NCBI RefSeq assembly: GCF_037893015.1
Contig: NC_133663.1
Location: 141,715,128-141,779,127, forward strand
Direction: 5' to 3'
DNA: 64,000 nt
Source: Macrotis lagotis
Taxonomy: Eukaryota; Chordata; Mammalia; Peramelemorphia; Peramelidae
Shown here: positions 1 through 12,834 of the stretch, piece after piece
Numbering within the stretch: the stretch's first letter is position 1
How the letters are laid out: every line of letters starts with the position of its first letter
Made by a program: the position numbers and the translations under genes
The notes under the pieces: generated by a model
What the model was told of the DNA's origin: nothing
What the model saw: only the letters and a program-made list of their open reading frames with translations
The model's database searches: none

Positions 1-530
1 AAGTAAGCATAAATGGTTGTACTCTAGAGAAGCATGGAATGAATTACAGTCTTGTGCTAAGCGAAGGGAATGGAACCAAAAGAATAATGTACACATTAAA
101 AGCAGCATTGTGAAATGATCAAAACTGATATTTACAGCTGCTCTCAGCAGTTCAGAGAGCTAGGACAACCCTATTAGACTGGTTAGGGACAATGCTATCC
201 CCATTGAGAGGAAAAAACAAAACAAAACAAAAATCCTTCAAAGTCAGATGAACACTACATTCATTAAAAAAAAAAAAAAACTCTTATGTATTTCTTTCCT
301 TTAATCCTAATTCCTTACACTGAAAAATCTCTAATCTATAAACATGTTTAACACAAATGTTTATGTACAATATTAACCTGACTGTTCACTGCTGAGGGGG
401 CAGGGTTAGGAAGAGTGGGTGGAATGAAATTTTGAAATTTAAAAATATACACAGGCATATGGTTGAATATTGAAAAACTTTCATAACATGTATTTGGAAA
501 AATAAAATACAAATAAAAGGAGTTGACTTA
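1..530 (+). mobile_element. L1 3' end (end of ORF2 and 3' UTR), cut by window start
   Basis: The block runs from the ORF2/3'UTR boundary (CTCTAGAGAAGCATGGAATG) through the marsupial L1 3' UTR, with landmarks such as GAGGAAAAAACAAAAC, CCTTACACTGAAAAATC and CTGAGGGGGCAGGG, to an A-rich tail near 500-525. The same sequence order recurs at 37.08-37.60 kb (plus) and, reversed, at 46.2-46.6 kb. The element is truncated by the window edge, so its 5' extent is unknown. Confidence 0.85.
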
Positions 531-1914
531 ACTGATGGAGGAAGTATTTTGTCTAATAGAGCAGAGTTATTGTTTTTTAAGTGATCCTAAAATGTTTTCC
601 TGTTTTCCAGTCACTTGAAGTTTCTCCAGCAAAAAAGTATGCTTTCATTTGATAAGTTATTGATCTATCTTTCAAAAGCTAAGAGAACTGAAATGTCTTC
701 GTGAATTTCAAGAGATCAGATACTGCTTAATACTGTCAAAATCAAATCAAAATGAAACAAAAAAACCCCACAATGAATCTTTATGTATTAAAAAATTGTA
801 TCACAGGAGTTTGTTTTTTGTTTTTGTTTTTGTTATTTTACATATTAATCTCTAGACAGTGGTAGTTTCTCTTTTCTGTTAATTATTTTATGCACTTCAT
901 GGAACAAAAAGTTTAAAGGGGACAACAAAAACAATTAGTAGAGTCATCAACTATCTGGGTGTGAGAAAATTTAATAAATATTTTGAAACTATATTTCTGG
1001 CAAAAATATTTCTTTCTGTTGCAAGAAATAGAATATTATCTCCCCATGTGTAAGTTAAAAACTCAGGAAGACAAATGATTAGAAACATTGGAAAACTTGT
1101 CCTGCCCTCATTATACTTTAATTCAGAAAGAAATCACAATAGATTCTTTTAGACCAGATAGCATTTTATAAGGATGATAGTCTTGGAAGAGGAACTGTGC
1201 AATCTGAACATTGTTAAACCTAATAGACAGGCCTACAAGGAAGTTTGATACTTTTCTTTATTTTTGTTTTTGTATAAGTACTCTCATCTCTCTGTTGAGA
1301 TCTTTAAGATAAGAGCTTCCACCTAAAAAAGTTTTATGATAAATCTTATAAACTTCACATTTTACTTATAAGACCCTAAATTTTTAGTGTTTACAGGTGA
1401 CTTCAAAAAACAAGATAGCAGGTATTTTCACCATTAAAGAAAGAATATATTTCACAAAATCTCACTCAGAAAAGACTTTTTAATAGTACGGCATACATTT
1501 CAATTCTCTTCTACTACTTTGGTTCTCTTGAGTCAGAATCATAGGGAAACATGTGACAAACATGCTAAAATAGAGACTGACTTACATGTAAAAAAGAAGA
1601 TATAGAAAAACTACTAAAAAATTGGAAACAATAGTGGTATAAGTTAGAGAGGTAAGTATAAGTGCTCAGAGAGGTTTTTTAGGGGCAGAGAAAACTGTTG
1701 ACTAGGCAATTTGATAAATGATATAATTTGCAGGGAACCAAAGAAGCATAGATACCAAATCATTTGGCTCACTTAAGTTCCTGAAACTTCCGTATTGTTC
1801 ACCTTTTTAGATGGATCCATAGAGAATTTCTTTAAAAATATCAATTTTAAATTAGTAATAACATAAACTAGTAATACCTTAAAACAAAATATTTCATTTT
1901 ATTATATTTTTATC
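531..1914. other. No recognisable gene or repeat
   Basis: AT-rich sequence without a long open frame, known domain or clear repeat. Short A- and T-runs only. Confidence 0.6.
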
Positions 1915-2085
1915 TGGTCCTACTTCTGTCCCATAGTGATTTTATGAACCTGAGCAAGTCGCTTAACTTCTCAATGCTCTAGGCAACTCTCTAAGGTTTT
2001 AAGTTGAAGAACAGTTGTCAAACTATTAGAATGGGAGCTGAGATTTCAAACCTGAAATTCTCAATACCAATGGAAAAAAAAAAAC
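1915..2085 (+). repeat. MIR/CORE-type SINE remnant
   Basis: The core 'TGAGCAAGTCGCTTAACTTCTC' is followed by 'AGGCAACTCTCTAAGG' and ends near 'CAATACCAATGG', which is the layout of MIR-related marsupial SINEs. Strongly diverged, no clear target duplication. Confidence 0.6.
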
Positions 2086-2815
2086 TTCAGTTTTTTATCT
2101 CTAACCACTTAATGATATAGCATAGCTGAAATTCCATTTCCATTTGACAGATCAGTTTTGATGGGAGGGAATGTTTAGAGCACGGAATACTGCTTTGGGA
2201 ATATACCTGGGATGAGTAAAAGAAAGAAAAAAAAAATGAAATAATAAATATAAATTAAATTTATGTAATGCTTTAAGATTTTCAAATAGATTTTAAGTTT
2301 GATATGTCATTTCATAATCTTATATATGAAGTACTAACTAATTTATAAATTAAAAAAATGAAGTAGAGAGGTATTAATTTGCTTTGTTTGTCCAAGAAGA
2401 CACACAGCATTTGTGTAAGATAAAAACTGGAACTTAAGAGGAAGTTCCTTTAGGAAGAATTCCTTTAAGCATGTAAGTCAGTAGTCTTAGAGGATTAGAT
2501 AGATGCTGAAGAACAAAAAACATATAAACAAATAAAGAAGTAAAAAGGAGTGGAAGAAATAAGGAACCATAGATTCAATATGGAAAAATTTAGGAAATAT
2601 TTCAGATTTCAAGCAAAAATTTCACTTTATTATAGCTATGTTATACCCTATGTTATACAATTTCATTACTAATAAAGAAAAAAATTATTTATCATGTGCA
2701 TATATGGCTATAAGAGGAAGCTTTACAAGTTTATTTAGTTTTCAAAAGGCACTTGAAGGACTTGGACATTTTCTGATGTAGAATATGTTATCTGATTAAA
2801 TAAATAAGGAATTAA
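2086..2815. other. No recognisable gene or repeat
   Basis: AT-rich unique-looking sequence with scattered A-runs and no supported coding frame. Confidence 0.55.
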
Positions 2816-2975
2816 GGGGCAACTAGGTGATACAGTGCATAGAGCACCAGCCCTGGAGTAAGAAGTACCTAAGGTCAAATCCAGCCTCAGACATTTAATA
2901 ATTACCAACTGTGTGACCTAGTTGGGCAGGTCACTTAACCCCATTGCCTTAAATAAATAAAATTTAATTTAAAAA
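2816..2975 (+). mobile_element. WSINE1-like SINE, plus strand
   Basis: Starts GGGGCAACTAGGTGATACAG, keeps the B-box-like GGTCAAATCC and the GGTCACTTAACCCCATTGCC end, then an AAATAAAT tail. A tRNA-derived, L1-dependent SINE. More diverged than the copies at 35.7, 41.8 and 42.1 kb. Confidence 0.85.
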
Positions 2976-3214
2976 TAAGATAATATGTCAAATAAATTTG
3001 ATCTTTATAGAAGGATAATGATTTATAAATAAATACAAAATATTTAAAATAACTATTTCTGTCATTTAATCAGTGTGAAGAGCACATGATAAGGGACTTA
3101 CTCTCCCAATATTGATCAGTGAAGTCATTGTAATTTCTAAAGTTAGAACTTTAAACTATTTGGGCATTTAGTGAGTAACAACTTTAAAATTACTTGTAAA
3201 AGTATTTAGTAATG

Positions 3215-4403
3215 TATCACAACTTGTTCAGTCATTCTCAATTGATGGACATTCCTTTAAGTTGAGCTGCCATGAATATTTTTGTACTTTCACCCTTTTC
3301 TTTGATTTCTTTGGAATAGATATCTAGTAGCAGTATTACAGAGTATACAGTTTTATAGTCCTTTAATCATAGTTACAAATTGTTCCTCAGAATGGTTGAA
3401 TCAGTTTGAACCATGTATTAGTGTTCCAATTTTTTCCACTTCCCCTCCAGCATTTTTCATTTTCTTGTTTTTTCATTTTATCCCATCTCATGGATAAGAC
3501 CCAAGAATTGTTTGAATTTGCATTTTTCTAGCTATTATCAATTTAGAACATTTTTCCATATGATTATTGTTTTGGTTTCATTTTTTTAAAACTATCTCCT
3601 TAACAGTTATCAATTAGGGAATGCCCTTTTTACATATAAATTTGGCTTAGTTCTCTCTATATATTTAAGACATGAAACTTTTGCCTGTCAATTGCAGTCA
3701 ATCCTTTTCCCTCGCATTTTAATGATTTTTCTTCTAATTTGAGTTGCATTGCTTATGTCTGAGCAAAATTTAAAAAAAAACCAATACAATTAAAATCATC
3801 TATTTTTCTTCCCATCATCATCTCTATCACTTGATTAGTCAATTTTTTTTTCCTTATCCAGTCTTGACAAGTATAGTTTTCTATACTACTCTAATTGGCT
3901 TATTATATCACTATTTATGTGTAAATCATATGCCCATTTTGTTCTTATTTTGTTATCCAAGTGAGAAGTTGGTCAGTGACCTGCTTCTGACAGATTGTTT
4001 TCCAGTTTTCCCAGAAATTTTTGTAAAATGGTGAGTTCTTGTCCAGTAACATGAATCTTTTGGTTCATCAAATACGACATTACTGTGGTCATTTAACTTT
4101 ATTATATCATGTCTGTAATCTTTTCTATTAAGTAGCATTCTATTTCTTATCCTGCACTAGAATGTTTTTTGTTTCTCACTTGGTAGAGTAGTTTAAACTT
4201 TGATACTACCAGACCACCTTCTTTCATTTTTAGTTTATTGATTCACTTTATATTCTTGACCTGTTTTTCCAGATGAATTTCATTATTTTTCTAATTTTAT
4301 ACAGTAATTCTTTAGTATGCTGATTGATAAGACAATGGATAGGTAAATTAATTTTGACAGAATTATCTTTTTTGAATTTAGGTTTGATTTACTGATAAGG
4401 ATT

Positions 4404-4454
<51 letters not shown>

Positions 4455-4700
4455 GTTCAATCCATTTTTTATTTGTATTAAGCCTGGTTTTTGATCATGT
4501 TCATACAGTCTTTCTGTGAGTCAAGAGGTAGACTTCCAGATATTTTATACTGATTGAAATTATTTCAAATGAAATTTATCTATCTATTCGTGTTGGGTTT
4601 TATTTTTTAATTTATATAGATGCTGATTATTTATATGAATTTATTTTATATCTTGTCACTTTGCTAAAGTTGCTTTTTCAATTTTTCATTGATTTTTTTA
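3215..4700 (-). mobile_element. L1 ORF2 3' half fragment, minus strand
   Basis: On the minus strand this is L1 ORF2 from the C-terminal region into the reverse transcriptase: landmarks in plus orientation are CTCAATTGATGGACATTCC, ATTGTTCCTCAGAATGGTTG, CTGTCAATTGC and TTATTTTATATCTTGTCACTTTGC. The order matches the L1 at 14.6-21.5 kb. All frames are broken. It lacks the 3' UTR on the left side, and carries an internal AT microsatellite at about 4405-4452. Confidence 0.8.
4405..4452. repeat. (AT)n microsatellite
   Basis: Nearly uninterrupted AT dinucleotides inside the L1 fragment. Confidence 0.95.
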
Positions 4701-5565
4701 AGACAACTTTGTTCTTATGTGTGAATAAGCAAAACACAAAATCTATCCTGTCTTAAAAGGGACTGGGAAGTCTGTCCTATTTTGAAATGCAATTAGCTGT
4801 CATGAAAGAAAATTATTAAAGGTCCATCATAATTGAATAAGCTCATTTTTTGATATTCACTTGCTCCACAGGAACATCCTGTTTTTTGTGTCAACTTATA
4901 CATCTTTCTCTGATCTATTTCTTTAGTCTTTTAAGTTATAATAAAATGAATTTTCTTGCTACAAATAAAAAGTATTTGGAGCTTAAATAATTTGATGTCT
5001 ATAGTCTTCAAAATAGTTTATATATATATGTATATGATTTATGTCTTTGAATGCTATTGAACTTTTTGGTTACATTCTTCTCACAAAGAACAACCACTTA
5101 AATGCAAAAAAGGAGCTGACATAATTTAGATGACTCATTTTGATTACTTTCCCAGTTCTTCTATGAACTTTATGATCATATACAAATACAGTCTTTTAGC
5201 TCTCTATTCATTGATATAAAGTGATATCGTTGCTGAAGGGTAGTAATTGCATAATAACTGGACAAAACTTACTTAAATAAAAATATTGTTTGGGGAAGGC
5301 TAAAGTTATTTGCATTGTTGAGCTGACAAAGCCAGACTCTGTACATAAATTAAAGACTGAAAAATATGAACTAGAAGTTGTCAAAAGTAAGCATCTTAGA
5401 AACAAATAAATTTTATCTAATTTTAAAATTACTACCCTACCAATTCAAAATAATTTTACTAAGGATTATAATTATTACATGACAAGAACTGGACTATCCT
5501 CTATTAGTTCTCCATTAACTGAGATTCCGTGACTTTCGAATATTTACTGTTGTTTACACCAGACT
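4701..5565. other. No recognisable gene or repeat
   Basis: AT-rich sequence; the open frame at 5208-5405 (minus) has no recognisable domain and looks like chance. Confidence 0.5.
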
Positions 5566-5900
5566 ATCTACAAATTATGGATATTTTCATTTACTCTTCT
5601 TCATATCTGGAACATTTTTTGTTCCTCATTTCTGCCTCCTGGAAATGCTCAATTTCTCTAAGTACAAGTTAAAATTCTGTCATCTACAAGTTGCCATACT
5701 TGATCCCGCTTAATGCTGATGTCTGTCTACTAATGATTATTTCCTAAATTTATTTTAGATTATTCTAGTAAGGGAGATATAAAAATAATGTTTGTACATA
5801 TTTATTTTCATTTTCTCTACCTTATTAGATAATCATCTCCTAGAAATCAGGGACTATTTTTGGCCTTTCCTTATCTTTAATTCCTGAGCCAAATTTGTAA
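5566..5900 (+). repeat. L2 LINE 3'-end remnant
   Basis: Plus-strand order typical of L2 3' ends: a CTGCCTCCTGG segment, AAGTACAAGTTAAAATTCTG, then TAGATAATCATCTCCTAG and CAGGGACTATTTTTGGCC near the end. Diverged, no open frame. Confidence 0.65.
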
Positions 5901-5924
5901 AGGGAGTAGCAATATATACATATG

Positions 5925-6125
5925 AAAATAGATGTGTCATAAATATAAAGTTAATATATATATATAAATATATACTATGTATGTTTATTAACTTTATATC
6001 TAATGTGATATTTGAGTTACTGCATAAATATATATGTGTGTATATATAGTTATAAATATGTATATATCTGTATATGAAGATATATATATATATACATATA
6101 TATGTATATATATATATATACTTGT
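5925..6125. repeat. AT-rich compound microsatellite
   Basis: Alternating TATA, TGTATA and ATATAC tracts over 200 bp, densest at 6078-6120. No gene. Confidence 0.9.
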
Positions 6126-6339
6126 GTGCTAATATGTATATGTTTTTTGAGTGATAGTTAAATATTCTTTATTGTAGTAGGGAAAGCACTAATAATTAGG
6201 AGAATCAGAAAAATTGTCATGTCAAAGGTGGTGTGTGAAGGGTACTCTAAAAGGGAAAAAAGAACTCAAAGAGGCAGAGTTAAAGGGGGGATAAATTGTA
6301 GTCATTGGGAAAGGGAGGGGATGCAATGTCCAGTGAGTC

Positions 6340-6720
6340 GTTCCTTATCAATCTTGTAAATGAATCTTTTATCAGAGAAACTTGCTATAAAATTTTCCCC
6401 AGTTTTTTCCCCTTTACTTTTAATTTATTTGATTTGTTTGTGAAAATATATTTTTTGGGTTTTTTTTCAAGGCAAATGGGGTTAAATATCTTGCCAAAGG
6501 TGACACAACTTGGTAATTACTAAGTGTCTGAGGCCGTATTTGAACTCAGTTACTCCTGACTCCAGGACCAGTGCTCTATCCACTATGCCACCTAGTTGCC
6601 CCTCAAATATTTTTAATTTCATATAATCAAAGTTATTAATTTTATCATCAGTGATTCTATGTCTTTCCTGTTTAGCCATGAATGTTTCCTCTGTCTTTTG
6701 ATCTAACAATTTTTAATATA
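6340..6720 (-). mobile_element. L1 ORF2 fragment split by a WSINE, minus strand
   Basis: The left part (TTTTATCAGAGAAACTTGC) and the right part (CATATAATCAAAGTTATTAA, then CTGTTTAGCCATGAATG) are neighbouring segments of L1 ORF2 in minus orientation. They are split by the SINE at 6455-6602, so the SINE inserted after the L1 piece. No usable reading frame remains. Confidence 0.7.
6455..6602 (-). mobile_element. WSINE1-like SINE nested in L1, minus strand
   Basis: Reverse complement of the WSINE pattern: T-run, CAAGGCAAATGGGGTTAA, TAAGTGTCTGAGGCC, CAGTGCTCTATCCACTATGC and CACCTAGTTGCCCC. The flanks both read roughly AAATATTTTT, a likely but imperfect target duplication. Confidence 0.88.
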
Positions 6721-6724
6721 TTGC

Positions 6725-7765
6725 ATATTTACATATTTGTTCATAATTTATTTCTTATAACCCTAAATATGATATTATTTTTGAAGATACTAATAGATTC
6801 TATTTTCAAGAGACATGAAATCTGTAAAAATGGATAAAATATCAATAAAGGATTTAAATATTATCTAATGCATGCAAACATGGTTATTTACAATAATAAC
6901 CTATTTATAGCATGCTAAATGATCAATATTGTTTAGATGTTTCTAGGTTTAATTTTCCTTCTTAGAGGTTATAAATAATTCAATGATAAAGATATGAAAC
7001 TATCCATACTCCTCATTATCAAAGCAAACAAACAAACAGCAACTACTTCTACATAGTGACCAGATTAGTGCAGCAAAGACAACCATATGTATATTTGACT
7101 ATTCTATAAATATAATTAAGGTGTGAAATGAATTACTTACTCTGGATAATTTCTAGAATTTTCATCTCTATTGTCTTTGTACTTATTTCTTTAAGAATGA
7201 ACATTAAGGAAAGAGTGAATAATTAGGAAAGAGCTTTTTTTCCCTTTATTAATGGAAAAAATATTGCTTCCCTAATTTATAGAAATGATTTCTGCATTAG
7301 TTGAAGTTTATAAAAGATTTCTATAATGTTAAGTGATCACTAGACTGAAAGGAAGCTCTGTCAAAGGGTATAATATCTCTTCTATTGTTTAATAGTCTAT
7401 GGAGGGCCATGTAGGTAATTCAATGTTATTCATGTATTTCTTTTATAACATTCCCCAAAAGGTGTCCATTCTGTTTACTTAGGAATTTCCATTAACAGAA
7501 GATATACTTGTTACAGAGGGAAATTATTCCATTTCTCAAAAGATACAAGTGTCACAAATGATGCCCTTACTAGGATTCTTTTTTGGGAGTGGAACACACC
7601 ATAATATATTAATTTTTCAGGTTTTATTAACATTTATATTTGCTTTGATTTATTCTATGCTTTTTCCTTTGAGCAGGATAGGATTTACCTTTGGACTCAA
7701 CTGCAAACTCTCAATGGAATATAGACATGAGTTTCTGGACACTTCCCACAGAAGAAGGGTTTTTT
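6725..7765. other. No recognisable gene or repeat
   Basis: AT-rich sequence. The 72-codon open frame at 7549-7767 has hydrophobic residues but no recognisable domain, and its end runs into the T-rich tail of the next L1. Confidence 0.5.
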
Positions 7766-8305
7766 AAAAATTTATTTATTTTTTAAAAATATATTTATTC
7801 CTCACTCATTTTTTAATTCATTCATTTTAAAATTTTAAGCAATTAAAAAAAATTAAATTATTTTTTAAATTTATTTTTAAATTAAAAAAATATTTATTCA
7901 ATCAGTCATTATTTATTTCACAGTTATATGTATATTTTTAAGTTACAAAATTTCCTTCCACCCCCCCCATTGGTGAATAATAAGGTTAGCCTTGTACATT
8001 GTGTTTTTGATAAGTTCACAGAATAGTTATTTTTGGAATGAGGAGCTAGGATTAAGGGAAAGAGATACATAAGAGATAATTTTTATAAAATGTTCATCAG
8101 ATTCTAAAGTTTTGGGGTTTTTGTTTGTTTTGTTTTGTTCTTCTTCCTCTGGATTTGAATAACATTGTCCATAGTTGGTCTAATATGGTGGTCCTAGCTC
8201 TCTGAACTGCTGAGAGTTGTTTCCAACAAGGTTAATCATCTCACAATATTGTTGCTAATGCGTTCATTGTTCTCTTGGTTCTGCTCCCAATGTGGTAATG
8301 ATTTG
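7766..8305 (-). mobile_element. 5'-truncated L1 3' UTR, minus strand
   Basis: A T- and A-rich tail region is followed by CAAAATTTCCTTCCACC, TTCATCAGATTCTAAAG, TTTGTTTTGTTTTGTTC, CAGCTCTCTGAACTGC-like and TGTTCTCTTGGTTCTGCTCC segments. This is the reverse complement of the L1 3' end seen at 1-530 and 37.1-37.6 kb. The truncation point is about 8300. Confidence 0.85.
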
Positions 8306-8849
8306 CTGGAAAGTATCATTCATCTGTATGAGGAAAAGCATGTGAAAATATGTTAAAGTTTAATTTGCATGGATAAAGATTTTTTTCTATCTTTTTAAAA
8401 TTCTAGACAATAGACAGAAATAAAACAGATTTGTAGCAATTGTGGATTTTCTAGGTGTAAATGCTTACGCTAAAAAATTATCCATTGACAATTGAAGAGC
8501 AGACTCCAACATATGTTTTACAGTCTTTAGACACAGGAAAAAGAGTTGCAAAGGGAATTGGAAGGAACATCAGACCATTACAACTGAAATGCTGGAAGCT
8601 TTTATCTTATTGATTGTTCTCATATTCTTTCAAATATTACATTGTGAACAAGATGAAGGAGGGACAATATACAAATGAATTATCTGTTATGATTGCAATT
8701 TTGATCTTACATATATAGATTCTCTCCACTGACAAAAGTGTAGGCAGAGCTCATAGATCTAATTCATTGGTATGTTTTCAATATCTCTTCCCACACATAT
8801 TTAATGTACAAATTATCAGGATATTTTAAAAATATTGATATTGTACCTC
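8306..8849. other. No recognisable gene or repeat
   Basis: Unclassified AT-rich sequence between an L1 end and the RTE element. No open frame of note. Confidence 0.5.
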
Positions 8850-9684
8850 TGTTGTGAGGGCTGCTGAGTCCTTTTCAGGATGGCTTTCCACTTTTTCTAT
8901 CTTCCTGATTTTCCTAAATTTCACCTGTGGCTCTAAGAAGCTCTAGCATTCATGGTTCCACACACTGTCAAACTGTTTCAGAAATGTGAGAAACTAGATT
9001 GAAAGTAATTGAGGGAATCTCAAACACATCAGTGAGTTGGGGGTGCATGTTTCTACCTGAAGAATGTGAAGTTTTTCCACTGGTAGAATGGGTGGATGAG
9101 AGCAATTCATTCCAATGGCCATGAAGGCAGTTGAATCAATTTCTGTGGAGGGCTTAGAGATTTGTTAGACATCAAAAATGCCAAGGTCATTCACTGCATC
9201 TAAAGACATCACTAATTGTCTTGACTCTGTCTTATCATAGGACTATGTTGACTTTGAAGAAAGCCTGAGGTTAATGACTTTGTGGAACTTAGCCTCACTT
9301 AAATACATTCTATGCACAAATCAAGACATCATCTATACCACTTTATCATTCCTATCTTAAATTCCTGTGGTGACAGACAAGTAATGAAGCAGCAGGTCAG
9401 ATACACGAAGGAGATGTAATCACAATCCTGCACACTGGAAGCTTAGAACATTGGGTCATCTCCTTACTGGTAGTGGCAGTGTGATTGGCCCTCAGGATAT
9501 CTGAGAAGCCCTTATAAATATTATACTACTCATCTCCTGGTGTGAGGAAGGGGCTACTAAAGGTGTCCTAAAAATTGTCTGCTTACCCAATCCTGGACTG
9601 ATTACACTGACAGGCAGGGATTCCACCTGTGGCCAAAAAAATTGTACAAAAATTTTTCAAAGAAGATTCCACTCACCATTGGTG

Positions 9685-12340
9685 CATGGGATGTGCACAT
9701 ACTCATAGGCAACACAAGATCCAATGGACCTGAAAGGTAAACAGCTCTTGTTGTAAGAAAACCCAGCATGCATCGTATTCAAATAGCAGCCCTGAGTGAA
9801 ACAAGGCTGACACACAGAGTTCAGAAGTCAGAGCTAGCCACTCACTTTTCTGTAGTGGCTACAGTGATGGGGAATGTTGTGATGTGCAGTAGATTTTATG
9901 GTCAAAACTAATAGAATCATACCAAAAGGAGTGAACAACAGGTTCATGAAATGAGATTGTAACTTGAAGGAAAATGCCAAGCTAATATCATCAGTGCCTA
10001 AACTTCCAAAATGATGAATTTTAACAAAGTCAAAGAAATATTTTATGAAGACCTGGAGATCCTTATCATCAAAGAGGACAAGGTTATAATTCTGGGTGAC
10101 TCTAATGCTAGGGTAAGTTCACGGCAGCAGACATAGGAGGTAGTTTTTAGTAGGAATGGAGTTGGAAAAAGCAACAGCAATGGTCACTTTCTCATGAAGG
10201 CTTGTGCGTCTCATGACATTCTCATCACAAATACTGTCTTACATTTACTTAAATGCAATAAAACTTCCTGCATGCACCCTCACAACAAACATCAGTATCT
10301 AATAGGCTATATGATTACAAAGAGAAAAGACAGACAGGAAGTTAGAGTGACAGAGGCAATGTATGGTGCAGGGACTGGCCTGAAGATAGACTTATCCTCT
10401 CCAGGAGTGGAAGACCCAAGGCAAAATAACTACCAGAAGAATTTATGTCAAGAGATTAGAATGTTTCTCTGAGAAGGAACAGTTTGTTGTTAACTTGAAG
10501 GAAAAGTTGAGTCAAAACACAATTAACGATAGTAGAGCAGAAAAAGAGTGGTCAGCTAATCAGAACTTTTCTATACAGAACTGTATTTGCTTATCTGGAT
10601 CAAAATACTTACAGACATCAAGAAGGCTCTGATGAAAATGATGGAGAAATACAGAAGCTGCTAAGCAAAATAACAAAACTCCATAGGATTTACCAGCAGG
10701 ATAGTCATCTATTTCTAAGGAGGCAACAAAAGTAAAGTATAAGTAAGACTTAGAGAGTTACTGGACTTATTGATTAATAAGATCAATCCAAGTTCAAAAA
10801 TAAGGCAGATGAAATGCAGTTTTATGCAAATAGTAAAAATCCAAAGTGTTTTTATGATGCCCTGAAGGCTATTTATAGCCCAGGACTGGTGGTGAATCTC
10901 TACTATTCAGTGTTAATGGGGGCACATCAATTAATGATAGAGACATGAACCAAGATTATTGGCTGAACACTTCCTTAGTGTTCATTTTTTTCCTTATTGT
11001 TCTTAACAGAACATCATAAATCATTGCAGAAGCCACTGACCATTTACTTCAAGGGTAGAAGTCAATCCACCCTTATCTGAAGATCCAACTGAAGAAGAGG
11101 TTTTGTATGCCTTTAGCATTGAAGTGGCAAGTTATTCTATTCCAACTGAGATCTATATGCTGACTGAAATTTTTCAGGTTGTATGGTATGAAGAAGTTAT
11201 CCTTCAAGAATTCAAGGATGCTTCTATTGTCTATCTCTATACAGGAAAGGGAATAGATTGTTGACAATCACAGTGATGCTTCTCTTTTAGTCCTTGCCAG
11301 AGTCCTCCTCAATAAGCAGTTCCTTCACCTGGAAGATGGTCACTTCATTAAGAACCAGTGTGGTTTCAGAAAGGATTAAGGATTATTCGATAGTGTGTTT
11401 CCTGCCCAACAACTTCAGAAATGTAGATCTGCCCAAGGCCTCTGATACCTTCAGTCATGAAGGTTTATGAAAAATTACTTGAAAATTTGATTGGCCAGAG
11501 AAATTCATCAGTATTCTATGAGTGTTGTACTTGTTCCCATGTTTTTAGCATGATGTTTTCAGACATACTATCAAAAGACTTCACTGAAAATGAACAGGAC
11601 ATCAAGGTTAGCTTCCACACTGACAGTTGATTCTTCAACTTGAAAAGGCTGAACAAACCAGGACAAAAGTGAAGAGAGTCTTGGTTCATGATTTTCTATT
11701 TGCAGATAATTGTGTACTTAGTGCAGTCTCTGAAGCAGAGATGCAATGAAGTGTGGATTGATTCTCTGTTGCTTGTGCTAATTTTAGCCTAACAACATTG
11801 AAAAATTACAGGTGTCTGTCAGCCAGCACCATGTGTCATCCATATGTGGAACAAATAAATACAGCAAATACAGATGTTTCAAATAATGTTGATAAATTCA
11901 TTTACTTTGGCAGTGTACTTTCCAGATTGACAAACTCATGAAAGCAAGGAAGAGAAGAGTTATTAGACCTTCAAATTGAAAGTCTGCAGAGCTGTTGTGC
12001 TGACCTCATTGCTCTATGCCAGTGAATTCTGGAAAATCTTCCAGAACCCTATCAAGAAACTGAATCACTACCATTTATATTGTTTAGTAATATTTTGAAT
12101 GTAACTTGGCAGGAGAGACCATCAGACACTGAAGGCCATTCTAGAGGGAAACTGCCAAGCATTCAAATGTTATTACAGAGAAGGCAACTACAATGGACAC
12201 GTGGCAAAACAACTATTTTATAAAGGACTCACACAGGTAAGGTAACACGAGCTAGGCAGAAGAGGTGATACTGGGACACCCTGAAGATCTCTCTTAAGAA
12301 CTTTAAAATTGATTTAGCAGTGAGGGAGACATTAGTATAG
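9685..12340 (+). pseudogene. RTE endonuclease-reverse transcriptase, degraded
   Basis: The RTE ORF encodes an AP-endonuclease-like domain followed by a reverse transcriptase that makes cDNA at the nicked target. Recognisable pieces: IQIAALSETR (~9780-9812); a 92-codon open stretch at 10194-10472 with CASHDILITNT and YMITKRKDRQEVRVTEAM, typical of the endonuclease C-terminal part; EEVILQEFKDASIV at ~11190-11235; the catalytic box at 11696-11712 reads FADN instead of FADD; RAVVLTSLLYASEFWK at ~11987-12036 is the RTE C-terminal signature. Numerous stops and frameshifts interrupt it. The altered catalytic Asp alone would inactivate the enzyme. Family identification is by motif, so the exact RTE subfamily is not resolved. 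Confidence 0.75.
11969..12189 (+). repeat. 221-bp source copy of a local duplication
   Basis: Part of the RTE C-terminal coding region. It recurs at 12614-12834 with a constant offset of 645 bp, no indels and about seven substitutions by eye (~97% identity). Confidence 0.93.
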
Positions 12341-12613
12341 GATCATCCTTTATGGCAGCAGAGGTTCTGGGCAAGGCAGAATTGAATCAGCTCAAAAGAA
12401 ATGTGAGATAAAAAAGTTTGTAATAACTAGACAAATGTTAACATAGACTAGTTGTTCCAGCCTGTTGTAGAGCATTCCAAGATCATATCAGTCTCTGAAT
12501 AGCCACAACTAGACACATTCTAACTCATCTCTAACATGGTGATGTCATTTTCCTTCAATAACCAAGGATAAGAACCAAGAATACCATGGACAAGAAGAAA
12601 AAATCTTAACTTT

Positions 12614-12834
12614 CTTCAAATCGAAGGTCTGCAGAGCTGTTGTGCTGACCTCATTGCTCTATGCCAGTGAATTCTGGAAAATCTTCCAGAACCATATCAA
12701 GAAACTGAATCACTTCCATTTATATTGTTTAGGAATATTTTGAATGTAACTTGGCAGGAGAGACCATCAGACAATGAAGGCCATTCTAGAGGGAAACTTC
12801 CAAGCATTCAAATGTTATTACAGAGAAGGCAACT
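12614..12834 (+). repeat. 221-bp duplicated RTE segment flanked by 11-bp direct repeats
   Basis: Second copy of 11969-12189. It is bounded by AACTTTCTTCA at 12608-12618 and again at 12831-12841, so it has the look of an insertion with a short target duplication or microhomology at both ends. It has no poly(A). Confidence 0.9.

Larger units (their letters stand above)
8850..12430 (+). mobile_element. RTE-clade LINE, decayed, plus strand
   Basis: About 3.6 kb of plus-strand RTE (BovB-like clade) non-LTR retrotransposon. The endonuclease segment is recognisable from ~9685 (IQIAALSET at about 9780-9810; a degraded GDxNARV at ~10095-10115). The reverse transcriptase covers ~11050-12330. The 5' limit is uncertain, because 8850-9680 is assigned by continuity only. 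RTE enzymes are known to mobilise SINEs, but this copy cannot be active: every frame carries stops and indels. Confidence 0.75.

Noticed and set aside
10194..10472. 92-codon plus-strand frame considered as a gene
   Set aside because: It is a surviving piece of the RTE endonuclease domain, not a host gene.
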